From contig JAFLEF010000001.1 of assembly GCA_017309115.1 (NCBI GenBank), forward strand, positions 277,822 through 341,821: a stretch of 64,000 nt of DNA. The letters run 5' to 3'. Under the pieces are notes generated by a model. The model did not search any database, was not told where the DNA came from, and saw only the letters and a program-made list of their open reading frames with translations. Numbering within the stretch: position 1 is the stretch's first letter; each line of letters opens with the position of its first letter. Source of the stretch: Verrucomicrobiota bacterium (GTDB lineage Bacteria > Verrucomicrobiota > Verrucomicrobiia > Limisphaerales > UBA9464). A program made the position numbers and the translations under genes. Below, one piece after another: positions 17,858 through 27,275 of this stretch.

Positions 17858-20800
17858 CTAGTCGAGGGTGATGGCCACCACGAACGGGACGGCCGAGCTG
17901 TCGCCGCCTAGCAGATCCAGGCGGACGATTTCCTTTTCCGGGAAGGGATTCAAATAGGCCCGATGGTAGAGACGAGGCTTCAAGTTCTTGGGATTCCATC
18001 CGACGAATTCGCCTTCCCAGGCAATCCGCGCCGGTCGGTCTGGTGCAAAAACGCCCGACCAGGTCCAATAGGCTACGTCATACCACGCGCGAATCTCGAG
18101 GTCGGCAGTGGTGCCGTCCGCGTAGTGCAGCCGATAACGGCCCCACACGTCCTCGGGCGCCCAATGCCAGGCGGCTTGGAGCATGTGAAGGGTGCGCGCC
18201 TTTTGGTGGACTGGGATTCCCGACACCGTCGGCCCGGCGTTCCAGAATCGAAACGCCCGGGGAACCTCTGGCCGGCCAGTGGTGATCAATCCCCGCACAT
18301 CCCAAGTCACGCCGTCGAGGCGCACCACCCCGCGCGGAAGGCGACCCAGATTTTGGAGTTCGTGGATCCACTCGTCATTGGCGAACGCACATCGGTCGAG
18401 GTGGCCGTTGTAGTGCGAGGTTAAGTCCAGGCAGGAGGCCGGAGTCTCGGCGGACCGCGGATCCCAATTGGAACGGGGTTCAACCCACGGCTCGGCATCT
18501 GGAATGGCCGGCTGGGATCCCGGTCGCGACCGCTGCCGGAGCAGTTGGCGGTGAGCCCAGGATTCCAGACGTTCCTCGATCGTGGCGCCCGGTTCGCCGG
18601 CATAGGCGGCGTCATTCCACGGAAACGCCGGCCAAACCTCAAACCCGCGAGGTCGAAGTCCGTAGTCCACCACCGGACGGAGCAAACGGGCGCCGTCGCC
18701 CGACATCGTGATACTGGGGGACCAGCCCTTGGTCACCGAGAGCCGAGCCAATCGGCGACCAGTCGTGCCGTCGTGAACGTCCACCGCGTTGAAGTCTGAC
18801 CCGGCGGATGGATCGCCCATAACGGTCAGGAACAGCCGCTGGCCGTCAGCCGAAAAACAAAGATCCGCGGGCGCCGCCCCACCCGGCGTGCGGGCCAGGA
18901 TCCGCCAGGTTCCCGTCTCCCACAGGGAAAGCTCCCCGGCAATCGAACAGGTGGCCAGCGTGCGGCCATCGGGCGAAAAGGCACCGGTAATGGTCGAAAC
19001 CCGGGGCGTCCCGACCGACATGTCGAAGTTCAGCACCTGGCGACCGGACTGCAGGTCCCAGACGCCGCCCTGACTGGAAGCCTGGAATGCGGCCAGCCAG
19101 CGCCCATCCGGGCTGATCCGGACCGCCCACGCGGCGAATTGCGGAGTCAGTTTCCAGGAGTATCGAAGGCGGCCGGAAGCCGTATCGTAGACCACGACCG
19201 AACCCGATTGAACCGACGCCGCGATCAGGTCGCCGGCCCGGTCGGTGGCGAGAGACCACACCGGCGCATCCAGAGTCAGGGTCCGAATCAGTTCGCCGGT
19301 GTCCGGATTCCACTGGCGAATGGTGTGGTCGGCGGAACTGCTGAACAGCGTGGTAGCTGCTCCACCCCAGGCGACCGCGCTGGCCCAGCGGAAGTGACCC
19401 CGGAGCACCTTCTGACGCTCACCCGTGACGGCATCCCAGATTGCCACCTGGCCGTCGAGGTGGGCCGTGGCCACCCGGCGTCCGTCGGGACTGAAGGTCG
19501 CCCGGAACACCGCTTCCGGCGGAGCGACGCGGGGACCATCCCCGGCCAGCGGCCAGGCGAGCGCGAACCGTTGATCCGTCACCGCAGCCCCCACCGCCAC
19601 CAGAGTCCGGGCCTGACGGTCCACTGCAAATTGGGAGCGGATCAATCCGTCGTTGGCCAGGGCCCGGACGGAGTGTCCGGTGGTCCAATCCCATACGTGA
19701 AATCGTCCTCGCTCGCCTCCGGTGACCAACGGTCCTCCTGGAGTCAGGACCCAACCGAACACCGGGACGTCGGATTGTCCGACCAGCGCGCCGCTTCCCG
19801 TGTCCCAAAATTTGACGGAACCCAGATCGCGCACGGTGACCAGACGATGGTGTTCCGGTGCCGGCAGAGCGGCCCGAATGGCCCGTCCATCGGCGGTGGG
19901 AGGGTCCGGTGCCGTTTGAAATTCGGGGGCGGTAGCTCCTACCCGCCACAGAGCGGCCACGCCCTTCCGGTCCACCGTCGCGTAGTGGGTTCCCTCTGGA
20001 TTGGCGACCACGGACTGAAGGGGATTTCCCGGAGGCGGACAAAGGCCCAACCGTTCGCCCGTTTCCGTGTTCCAGACCACCAGGGCGGGCTGCGCGGTCT
20101 TGCGGAGAAGTCGACCGCCGTCGGGACTAAACCACGCCGCCCCGTTCCATCCGACACTGGGATCGGCGGGCTGAAACTCTCGCTCCACCGTGCCGGTGTC
20201 GAGACGCCGCAGTTGCATCGCGGGCGCACCACTCCAGGTGACGAAGCGCTGACCATCCGGATGCAGGGCTACCTGAACTGGATCCTGCCCCGGTGCCATG
20301 GGCTCGGTTTCCAGTGTCAACGTTCGCTCCTCCCAGCCCTCGGGCAGACTCCAAAACCGAAGCCTCGGCCCACGATGAACGGTCAGGAACTGCCGGCCCG
20401 AAGGTGCGAAGCAAATCTGCAGGACCGGGTCGTCGGTGGAAGGGGACTTCCAAAGCAGGGCTCCCGTAGTGGCCGATCTCACTTCGGACGCCTCCCGGTC
20501 CGTCACCGCCAACCACTCCCCGTCCGCGGAAACCTCCAGGCGCAATTCCCGCCAGGCATCGACCCTGTTCGTCGAGGTGGTGAGGATGTTGGTTCGCATC
20601 AATCGATCGTGCGCCCGGGCCATCAGGCGTCCCCATTCCCAACCCCGCTCCGATTCCGGCTGCGCCAGCAACAGCGCGCGCGCCTTACTGGACTCGCCGT
20701 AATCGAGGTGTCGTTCGGCCAACTGCAAGGAGGCGACGTAGTTCAACCGGACCGTCTCGGCACGTTCGGCCCAGGCCCGTTGCCAGCCCCAAACCGTCGA

Positions 20801-21871
20801 GACCACCCCGGTCATCACGGTGATGGTCACCGCCAGCGTCAAACCCGCCACCAGCGGTCGGCGTTGCACCCATTTGAGAGCCCGTTCATGCGGCGCCAGC
20901 GGACGGACGCTCAACGGCTCGTTCCGCAACCAGCGTTCGAGATCGTCCGCTAAGGCGGCCGCGCTGGCGTAACGTCGGGACGGATTCTTCTCCAGACATC
21001 GCAGGCACACGGCCTCCAAATCTCGGTCGAGGCCAGGGACCAGGGTGGTCGGGCGGGGTGGCTCGGCGTCGGCCACCAACCGCAGCACTTCCAGGGCACT
21101 TTTCCCAAGAAACGGCGGCCGGCCGGTGAGCAGTTCAAAGAGGATCGCTCCGAGCGCGTAGATGTCGGCCGGCGTGCCAGCGTCCTTCGCGTTCCCCGAC
21201 GCCTGTTCCGGCGCCATGTAGGCCGGTGTGCCCAACACCGAAGTGCTCAGGGTCAGACTGCTGTCGCTGTCGGCGAGCTTGGCCAGACCGAAGTCGGCCA
21301 CATGTGGCGCCCCGTCGGCGTCGAGCAGGAAGTTGGAGGGCTTAAGGTCCCGATGCAGCACGCCCCGGGAATGGGCGTGGTGGACCGCCCGCGCCGCCTG
21401 CGCCAGAAACTGGGCCGCCTCGACCGGCGTGAACCGCCGCTGCTTCAGGGCCTGCGCCAGACTGCCGTGTTCGAAGTAGCGCAGAACCAGAAAGTGCATG
21501 CCCGCCTGGCGACCCACTTCGTACAGCGGAACAATGTTCGGATGATCCAGTCGGGCCACCGCCTCGGCCTCGGTCTGGAGTCGAGCGAAGGCATCCCGAT
21601 TGTTGAGCGCCGAGCTGTTGAGGGTCTTGAGGGCGACCACCCGATTGAGCCGACGTTGCCGGGCCCGATACACCACCCCCGTGCCGCCGCGGCCCACTTC
21701 ACCGAGAATCTCGTAGTCACCCAATTCCCCGGGTACTTCCTCCGACGGCCCGCCTCCCGGGACCGCCACCGTCTCCTCGCTGAGCGCCGATCCGAACAGA
21801 CAGGCGGGACAGTTGCCCCCGGCGTGCCCGGCCGGGAGCGGACGCTGACAGAGGGCGCAGACGGAATTCAT
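17858..21871 (-). CDS. transmembrane Ser/Thr protein kinase with WD40 propellers and extra C-terminal domain
   Basis: A 1,337-residue membrane kinase built like the one at 7073-10351. The zinc-ribbon pattern at the amino terminus is CALC (5-8) and CPAC (21-24). The kinase domain (about 53-320) has the loop GRGGTG, Lys82, Asp175 in HRDLKPSN, Asp193 in DFG and GTPAYMAPEQ. A transmembrane helix lies near 343-365 (LTLAVTITVMTGVVSTVWGW). WD40 units run from about 440 to 1100 (VSADGEWLAV, FSPDGRRVATAHLDGQVAIWD). Unlike the other kinase, about 190 residues follow the propellers: LTSHYNGHLDR, LPRGVVRLDGVTWDVRGLI, GRYRLHYADGT and VPFVVAITLD. This is a beta-rich domain I have seen on PVC exported proteins but cannot name. 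It lies 97 bases after its sigma factor gene. Confidence 0.92.
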   Translation of the reverse strand: MNSVCALCQRPLPAGHAGGNCPACLFGSALSEETVAVPGGGPSEEVPGELGDYEILGEVGRGGTGVVYRARQRRLNRVVALKTLNSSALNNRDAFARLQTEAEAVARLDHPNIVPLYEVGRQAGMHFLVLRYFEHGSLAQALKQRRFTPVEAAQFLAQAARAVHHAHSRGVLHRDLKPSNFLLDADGAPHVADFGLAKLADSDSSLTLSTSVLGTPAYMAPEQASGNAKDAGTPADIYALGAILFELLTGRPPFLGKSALEVLRLVADAEPPRPTTLVPGLDRDLEAVCLRCLEKNPSRRYASAAALADDLERWLRNEPLSVRPLAPHERALKWVQRRPLVAGLTLAVTITVMTGVVSTVWGWQRAWAERAETVRLNYVASLQLAERHLDYGESSKARALLLAQPESERGWEWGRLMARAHDRLMRTNILTTSTNRVDAWRELRLEVSADGEWLAVTDREASEVRSATTGALLWKSPSTDDPVLQICFAPSGRQFLTVHRGPRLRFWSLPEGWEERTLTLETEPMAPGQDPVQVALHPDGQRFVTWSGAPAMQLRRLDTGTVEREFQPADPSVGWNGAAWFSPDGGRLLRKTAQPALVVWNTETGERLGLCPPPGNPLQSVVANPEGTHYATVDRKGVAALWRVGATAPEFQTAPDPPTADGRAIRAALPAPEHHRLVTVRDLGSVKFWDTGSGALVGQSDVPVFGWVLTPGGPLVTGGERGRFHVWDWTTGHSVRALANDGLIRSQFAVDRQARTLVAVGAAVTDQRFALAWPLAGDGPRVAPPEAVFRATFSPDGRRVATAHLDGQVAIWDAVTGERQKVLRGHFRWASAVAWGGAATTLFSSSADHTIRQWNPDTGELIRTLTLDAPVWSLATDRAGDLIAASVQSGSVVVYDTASGRLRYSWKLTPQFAAWAVRISPDGRWLAAFQASSQGGVWDLQSGRQVLNFDMSVGTPRVSTITGAFSPDGRTLATCSIAGELSLWETGTWRILARTPGGAAPADLCFSADGQRLFLTVMGDPSAGSDFNAVDVHDGTTGRRLARLSVTKGWSPSITMSGDGARLLRPVVDYGLRPRGFEVWPAFPWNDAAYAGEPGATIEERLESWAHRQLLRQRSRPGSQPAIPDAEPWVEPRSNWDPRSAETPASCLDLTSHYNGHLDRCAFANDEWIHELQNLGRLPRGVVRLDGVTWDVRGLITTGRPEVPRAFRFWNAGPTVSGIPVHQKARTLHMLQAAWHWAPEDVWGRYRLHYADGTTADLEIRAWYDVAYWTWSGVFAPDRPARIAWEGEFVGWNPKNLKPRLYHRAYLNPFPEKEIVRLDLLGGDSSAVPFVVAITLD

Positions 21872-21968
21872 CGCAAGCCAGCGGCGAAGGCGAACGGGAA
21901 GGAACGATAGGTCATCAAGGCCATCATCCGCTGCTTCGGAAAGTATCGGGGACCGTCACCAAAAATTT

Positions 21969-22724
21969 TCAGGAAGTGAGAACCGCCAAGAGGTGGCGCA
22001 TCTCCTCGTCGAGATCCGCGACCCGGGGAACTGTCTGGGCCACTTCCTGCCGCAACAGTTCCCGATAGCGCGACCGCCAGCGGCTGAGCCGCATCCGGAC
22101 GGCGCTTTCTCCGAGACCCAAGCGGGCACCAATCTCCACCAAAGTCCCGGACGGCTCGCCTCCGCCCAGGAATCCTTGCAGGGCCGCGAACAATTCGCCC
22201 TGACCGGCTCGCTCCGCTTCGGCCCGCAGGTGCGTCAGGGTGTTGTCGAGGGTGGCCAGGGCCCACCGCCGGTCGAACTCCTGCTCGGGCGTCCGGCCGG
22301 AACTAAGTTCAAAGGGTCGTTCCTCCTCGGCCTCCAGTTCGTCCAGGGACAGCAGCACTTCGCCGCCTCCTCGCTTCTGGGCCTTGGCCCGGTCGTGTTC
22401 ATCCGCCAGAAACCGCTGGAGCACCGTGAGCAGAAACGTGCGGAAGCGGCCCTTGTGCGGATCTGCGACCCCGATCCACCCTTTGCGGAGCAACCGGGCG
22501 AAGAACTCCTGAGTGAGATCCCGCGCGGCCTCCGGTCCGTGACCGGTCCGGCGGATGTAGGCATGGATGGCCGGCCAGTAGGATCGGCACAGCGTTTCGA
22601 GCGCCTCCTGGGCAAGGCTGGAGTCGTCGTCCCGACCGGCGTTCAGCACGAGACTCCAGTGGGTGGTAGCGAACGCGCCGACGGGGGCGCCCTCCGATTC
22701 GGAACTGCGGATTGGGGAGTTCAC
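21969..22724 (-). CDS. ECF-type RNA polymerase sigma factor paired with a WD40 kinase
   Basis: A 251-residue sigma-70 family protein starting at a GTG (22724). The opening [15 protein letters not shown] aligns with the paralogue at 6333-7076. Region 2 contains LCRSYWPAIHAYIRRTG, ARDLTQEFFARLLRK and KGRFRTFLLTVLQRFLADE; region 4 contains GTLVEIGARLGLGESAVRMRLSRWRSRY. It precedes the kinase gene 17858-21871 on the same strand with a 97-base gap, giving a second copy of the sigma-kinase module. Its GTG overlaps the stop of an upstream LamG-like remnant (GTGA). No ribosome binding site is evident, so translation may have depended on coupling to that upstream frame. Confidence 0.88.
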   Translation of the reverse strand: MNSPIRSSESEGAPVGAFATTHWSLVLNAGRDDDSSLAQEALETLCRSYWPAIHAYIRRTGHGPEAARDLTQEFFARLLRKGWIGVADPHKGRFRTFLLTVLQRFLADEHDRAKAQKRGGGEVLLSLDELEAEEERPFELSSGRTPEQEFDRRWALATLDNTLTHLRAEAERAGQGELFAALQGFLGGGEPSGTLVEIGARLGLGESAVRMRLSRWRSRYRELLRQEVAQTVPRVADLDEEMRHLLAVLTS

Positions 22725-23019
22725 GTCCGGATAGAAGAACCAAGCGTCCCACCCGCGGGTAGTCCAAAGTGGGAACGCTCCCGGGCTGGAAACGACCGCT
22801 CAGTTCTGGGAACGATCACCGAAGGACGAGGGCTGAAGACTGCGCCCTTGGTTCCACTATTGTCCGTGCCGGTCTTGTTGGCCCAAAATTCGATCGTGAA
22901 CGAACCGGGCGGGTTGAAAGCGGCGTTGTACGGTACTGACGGATACTGTGCGGCGCCGTTGAGAAGGGCGGCCCGATCAGTCCCCGTGGCGCCGGGCTGT
23001 TGCAGGGCGATGCGGTTTT
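22721..23019 (-). pseudogene. 5'-truncated remnant of a LamG/concanavalin-like domain protein
   Basis: The minus strand has an open frame from about 23030 down to a TGA at 22723-22721 with no ATG or GTG in its upper part. It reads ALLNGAAQYPSVPYNAAFNP, then GSFTIEFWANKTGTDNSG, the start of a LamG-type jelly-roll (FTIEFWAN is the hallmark strand), then degenerates. The upstream coding part is missing; the frame runs instead into the 3' end of the esterase gene next to a run of eight A at 23012-23019. It fills the gap 22725-23036. It is best read as a fragment of a lost exported protein that was once next to the sigma factor. Confidence 0.5.
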
Positions 23020-23036
23020 TTTTGCTCTGGGGAGAC

Positions 23037-24836
23037 TTATTGGGATTTTCCCAAATTCACAAACGCCTCTGCGAACGCCTTGCCCATCTGCGCAAAGATC
23101 TTCGCACTGCCAAAATAGTGGTAACCACCGTTGGAAGCGCCTTTCAGGGCCTCCCTGTCTTTAGGGGGCAGCACTTCCTCCAATGCGAGGTCGAGCTGTT
23201 CCTGGTCCGCTTTGGTGATTCCCTCAATCCGCACATCCAACGCGGCATAGCGATCCGGAGTCTCGGGATCATATTGATCATTGGCATAGACGGCCAAGAC
23301 GTTCTTCCCCTTCTTCAAATGCTTGATCTGCTCCTCTTCGAGGATGATGGAGCTGTATTGCGGCTTATCCTGCCACCAGATGTAGGTGTGTATCTTTTTT
23401 CCGTTCAAGTACACATGAAATCCCTGTCTCGCCAGAACGGCGATCCGATACGATGCAAAGTCGAGATCCTCGACTTCAAACGTCGTCCGCATCAGCAGGA
23501 ATTCGGCCTCCCCCCATTTTGAGGGGAATGTGTTCAGGGTGATTCCGCTATGTTTCCAGGTGCCCTTTCCAATGGGGGACTTGCCTTCAGTCCACTTCTG
23601 GTCATCGAAGTCGGGCCTGTACCAATTCTCTATCCCCGCAGGCAGTGTGATGTCGCGGAATCGTCGGTCATCATACGTCTCCAGCTTGTCCTTCTTTTCG
23701 GTGGCATCCACCGCAACAAAGCGCCAGATCCGTTCCTCCGGCAGAGGCTTGCCCACGGGCTTCCAGTACCGATCCCACTTCCGTTCCCTGTCGAGCGTAC
23801 CATCCTTCTTCAATACGTGAGCCGTGCCGACGATCGCATTGTACTCGTCCTGCTTGGGTTCTGCTGCGGCAATGTCGTCGTCCCAAAAGGGAGCGGTTTC
23901 GACGGCAACCACATTGCCCTTGAACTCGGGCAGGTCGGCCGGCGCGGCCATGGCCTTGCGGAACACCTCATTTTCGCTTTTACCACCGACTCCGAGCACA
24001 CCGATCACGAAGGGCATCTTCGGGGCAGACAGATCCTTGCGAACATCGCGAATGAACTTGGCCAGCAGGTCTGAATAGACATCGTATTTTCCGGGTTTGT
24101 CAGGACCGGGATAAGTCGTCCCATCAACCAGATCATTGAATCCTTGAAGCCAGACAAAACCAGCGAGTTCATAGCCAGCCTTCTCGTCATATTTCGGACA
24201 GACTCGCTTGGGATCGGCCAGCACCTTCTTCACGTGGTCGATCATCATCCGGTAAAACACACCTGAGGCGGCATCCTTTTCTTCCTGCCATTTTTGCCGG
24301 TCCTCGAGTTTGGGAATTCCGTGGGCGCCACCGGGGTGCTTGTCCCACTCTTTCTGAATTTCCTTGGGCAGCTTGTAGGGTCCGGCACTGGGTGGACGAA
24401 ACTCGGTGTTGAGCGACCTGCCGCCCCAGGCGGACTTGATGATCAGAATGGGTTCCTTCAGCTGTTTCTCCATGTAGATCCCGAAGGTGAACTCAGGACC
24501 AATATTGCCACACATTTCGGTGGGACGCTCTCCCCGTGCCCCAAAGCCAGCGGTCAGTTTTCCCAACCCTTCGCCATTGGCGCTACCATCATAGGGTCCG
24601 GTCAAATAGGACATCCAGACGTTGTCACAGACCCGCGGGTTGCCGTCAGGGTTTCGCATTTCCCTGAGTAGGGGTGCCGTCAGCGGGTCCTTGCCGATAT
24701 AGTCAAACGTGCTGATTGCGGCGTGTCCCTCCATGTTGGACTGGCCAGCGAGAATGAACACCTTGAGCGGCTGAGCGAAGGATTCCGGAGCGAGGGCGAA
24801 CAGTAAGGCTGCGGTTAGGAGCAGAATTGGTTTCAT
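23037..24836 (-). CDS. exported sialate O-acetylesterase-like SGNH hydrolase
   Basis: A 599-residue exported carbohydrate esterase. The signal peptide is MKPILLLTAALLFALAPESFA. The nucleophile block VFILAGQSNMEG puts Ser33 in the SGNH position, with KSAWGGRSLNTEF (Gly block) and FVWLQGFNDLVDG (Asn block, WLQG.ND) following. A beta-sandwich of about 170 residues comes next (ENWYRPDFDDQKW, FHVYLNGKKIHTY, KGKNVLAVYAND). The final block GGYHYFGSAKIFAQMGKAF supplies the probable catalytic His, so the sandwich appears inserted before the last catalytic block. Family members remove acetyl groups from sugars, but the sugar here is unknown. It is the last gene of the minus-strand operon, 36 bases after its neighbour. 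Confidence 0.85.
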   Translation of the reverse strand: MKPILLLTAALLFALAPESFAQPLKVFILAGQSNMEGHAAISTFDYIGKDPLTAPLLREMRNPDGNPRVCDNVWMSYLTGPYDGSANGEGLGKLTAGFGARGERPTEMCGNIGPEFTFGIYMEKQLKEPILIIKSAWGGRSLNTEFRPPSAGPYKLPKEIQKEWDKHPGGAHGIPKLEDRQKWQEEKDAASGVFYRMMIDHVKKVLADPKRVCPKYDEKAGYELAGFVWLQGFNDLVDGTTYPGPDKPGKYDVYSDLLAKFIRDVRKDLSAPKMPFVIGVLGVGGKSENEVFRKAMAAPADLPEFKGNVVAVETAPFWDDDIAAAEPKQDEYNAIVGTAHVLKKDGTLDRERKWDRYWKPVGKPLPEERIWRFVAVDATEKKDKLETYDDRRFRDITLPAGIENWYRPDFDDQKWTEGKSPIGKGTWKHSGITLNTFPSKWGEAEFLLMRTTFEVEDLDFASYRIAVLARQGFHVYLNGKKIHTYIWWQDKPQYSSIILEEEQIKHLKKGKNVLAVYANDQYDPETPDRYAALDVRIEGITKADQEQLDLALEEVLPPKDREALKGASNGGYHYFGSAKIFAQMGKAFAEAFVNLGKSQ

Positions 24837-24872
24837 GAGGATTTGAAGGGGGTCTTCGATGATGACTTTGGC

Positions 24873-27275
24873 CTATCTCAGACGAATCAGTTCAGGGGAC
24901 TCCGTCGAGGCTTCTATCGCGCGGATTGTTTCGCGAACGCTCTTGGCCTTCTGCAGCATGAGCTCCTTGGGAAAGTCCTTTTCGTCCTTTTCAAAGTAGT
25001 TCGCGATCCGGGTCAGGTCGGGAACGACCGACTTGGCATTAGTCCCGTAGCTGAGCAGAATTTCCATCAGTTCCGGGGTTCGATGTTCGCTCGCCCAGGG
25101 ATTCTGATCGCGTGTGTAGTTCACGCAGGCGCGGATGCCTTCCTCGATCCGATGCTTGGCCAGCAAGCGGAGTCCCTCCACGCGAATCGAATCGGCGAAC
25201 ATTTCGCCGCTCGGAGCGGGTTCGACGATCGCCTGATAGATGGCCGGCAAGAGGGGTTTGATGTCTTCGGCCGAGAGATGGCGATAGACCGAACCGATGC
25301 TGCCGCGGGCGCGACCGTCCTGATTCTTGAGTCCAGCTCGCACGGCTTGGTAGAGCGCCTCGCGATCCACGCCCTCAAGCGACCGGCTCAGCATTCCGTC
25401 GTTATCGAACAGGGCGAAGGACAGATACCGCTGCTGCATGCCGCGTGGATCGCTCTGCGGATTCACCTGAGCCAGCAGTTCGAGCAGTTGCGGCACCGTC
25501 TTCATGGCGGGTGTGCCGATCGCGGCGAGCGCTTCGGCGGCCTTGATCCGCAGCCAGAGGTCTGGGTCCGCCAGTGCTCTCTGCAGCGGTTCAAGGGCGG
25601 GCGCACCCCGCCCGCGCAAGGCAATCAGGGCCTGGCAGGCGCCGTATCGGGAATTCAGGGCGCTCGACTCCAACAGGGTCACGAGGGGTGAAACGGAGAC
25701 ATCTTTGCGCCGGCCCAAGGCCATCGCAGCTCGCTCGCGAACCACGGGCGACCAACTGCCGAGACGCACCAACAGTTCCTCGGCGCTAAGCTTGTCGTAG
25801 GCGCTATAGCGGTCCTTGTTGTCCCACCCCCGACCATCTTGGATGAGGGCCTGGGCCGCGGCGGCGTCCAACTGCGGGATGACAGCCGGTCGCTTGCCCG
25901 TCAGATAGAGCCTCTTGAGTGGAGCTGCGTAAGCCAACAAGTAAGCACCAGTGGCGTCCCAACCTTCGTAACTATCGTTCTCCGGCTCGGGCGGTCCCTG
26001 ATGGGCGAACGTGCCGTCCCAGCGGCGGGCGAAGTCGAAGTACCACGCGCCAAATTCCTCCATCCAAACTCCCGTAGCCTGAGGGCCGGACTGGGCGATG
26101 CCAGGCATGGCCCAGAGGATGTTGAAGTAATTGCCGGTGTGTCCCGTGTCGCGCTCCGGTCCATGGGAGGCCACGCTCATGCGGGAAAAGAACTCGGCGC
26201 CATTGGGTTCACCCAGCAGGTTGAACAGAACGGCCGCCATTCCGCATTTGCCGTTGTCTTCGTGGTTCTCAATCCATGGGTGATGGTCGCCATAGGGAAT
26301 CGCCCCTTTGCCGATGTAGAAGCGTAGCAGACGGGCGCTCAGCTCGATGGCGCGGGCCACTTCCGGATCGTTCACACCCGCTTCACGCGCCAGCACCAAC
26401 CCAATGGTCAACGGCACGCCCGGCGAGTTCATCATCCCGTATCCGCCGAGACGACCGTCGGGCCTAGCGAATCCATGGCCCCACGAACCGACCGCGCTCT
26501 GACCCTTAGCGGCTTCCAGAGCGAGACGTCGCAGTCCTGGCATCACGGACTGGTCGCCAGTCGCCAGCGCATACTCGGCGACGAGCATCATGACGTAGCC
26601 GTAGTACCAGGTCTGCATCGAGTTCTCCGAGAAGCCGGCCGCCCACTGGGCTTCCTTCTTAATCAGCGGCAGGTAGGCAGGATCTCCGCTGGCCAGGAGG
26701 GCGAGCGCATTGAGCGAGCGCACGAGGGGATCGTCGTGACTCGGAGATCTGCCCACTTTCGCGGCCAACGCTTGGCACCCCTGTTCCAGGATTCGTTTGG
26801 ATTTCGAACACTCGTAAGGGGCGGTGGCGCCGTAACTGCCAAGCACCGGGAGTTTGACCGTGACTGGTTCTACCTGGCCTGCTCGCCAGCGGGTTAAAGT
26901 GAGTCTTCCTCCACCCGCTTCTGTTTCCGCGATGGTGACTGCCCGGCCCAACTCGGTGCGCGGGTCGTAGGAAAACGGCTTCCCGTCAACTCCCAGGAGG
27001 ACGTCACCAACTTGGAAACTGCCGTCGGCGGGAGAACCCTTCTCCACTTGAGTAACGAAAATCTGCCGCGCATCGGTGGTCACCATCTGATCGCAGAACA
27101 TCCATCCGCGCAGCCCCGTTGGGCCGAGGTTCCAGTCATGCTTGGCGCCCGCTGGAATGGACTCACCTTGGGTGAAGTCGGGGATCTTCAAAGGCTGGCT
27201 CTTGGCTGCGGCCGCGGTGGGATCTGGTGCACCGAGCAGAGCCACGAAGAAGAGAGTGAAGAGACGCATCGTCAT
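24873..27275 (-). CDS. exported DUF6288-like protein with PDZ and HEAT repeats
   Basis: An 800-residue exported protein. A signal peptide (MRLFTLFFVALLGAPDPTAAAA) is followed by a PDZ-like domain (about 75-150: IFVTQVEKGSPADGSFQVGD, then VLLGVDGKPF). The centre (about 170-500) is an alpha-helical barrel-like region with repeated ALATGDQ, GGYGMMNSPGVPLTIG and ARAIELSARLLRFYIG helices, resembling the DUF6288 family of PVC bacteria. HEAT repeats near 520-620 include SWSPVVRERAAMALGRR and DLWLRIKAAEALAAIGTPA. There is no catalytic motif that I can name, and the biochemical role of the family is unknown. It overlaps the methyltransferase gene upstream by four bases, so the two are co-translated. 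Confidence 0.78.
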   Translation of the reverse strand: MTMRLFTLFFVALLGAPDPTAAAAKSQPLKIPDFTQGESIPAGAKHDWNLGPTGLRGWMFCDQMVTTDARQIFVTQVEKGSPADGSFQVGDVLLGVDGKPFSYDPRTELGRAVTIAETEAGGGRLTLTRWRAGQVEPVTVKLPVLGSYGATAPYECSKSKRILEQGCQALAAKVGRSPSHDDPLVRSLNALALLASGDPAYLPLIKKEAQWAAGFSENSMQTWYYGYVMMLVAEYALATGDQSVMPGLRRLALEAAKGQSAVGSWGHGFARPDGRLGGYGMMNSPGVPLTIGLVLAREAGVNDPEVARAIELSARLLRFYIGKGAIPYGDHHPWIENHEDNGKCGMAAVLFNLLGEPNGAEFFSRMSVASHGPERDTGHTGNYFNILWAMPGIAQSGPQATGVWMEEFGAWYFDFARRWDGTFAHQGPPEPENDSYEGWDATGAYLLAYAAPLKRLYLTGKRPAVIPQLDAAAAQALIQDGRGWDNKDRYSAYDKLSAEELLVRLGSWSPVVRERAAMALGRRKDVSVSPLVTLLESSALNSRYGACQALIALRGRGAPALEPLQRALADPDLWLRIKAAEALAAIGTPAMKTVPQLLELLAQVNPQSDPRGMQQRYLSFALFDNDGMLSRSLEGVDREALYQAVRAGLKNQDGRARGSIGSVYRHLSAEDIKPLLPAIYQAIVEPAPSGEMFADSIRVEGLRLLAKHRIEEGIRACVNYTRDQNPWASEHRTPELMEILLSYGTNAKSVVPDLTRIANYFEKDEKDFPKELMLQKAKSVRETIRAIEASTESPELIRLR

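Noticed and set aside
19139-20953. Plus-strand open frame of 604 codons opposite the second WD40 kinase
   Set aside because: It is rich in Arg, Gly, Pro and His without any domain, and the minus strand here encodes clear WD40 repeats. High GC content keeps the antisense frame open.
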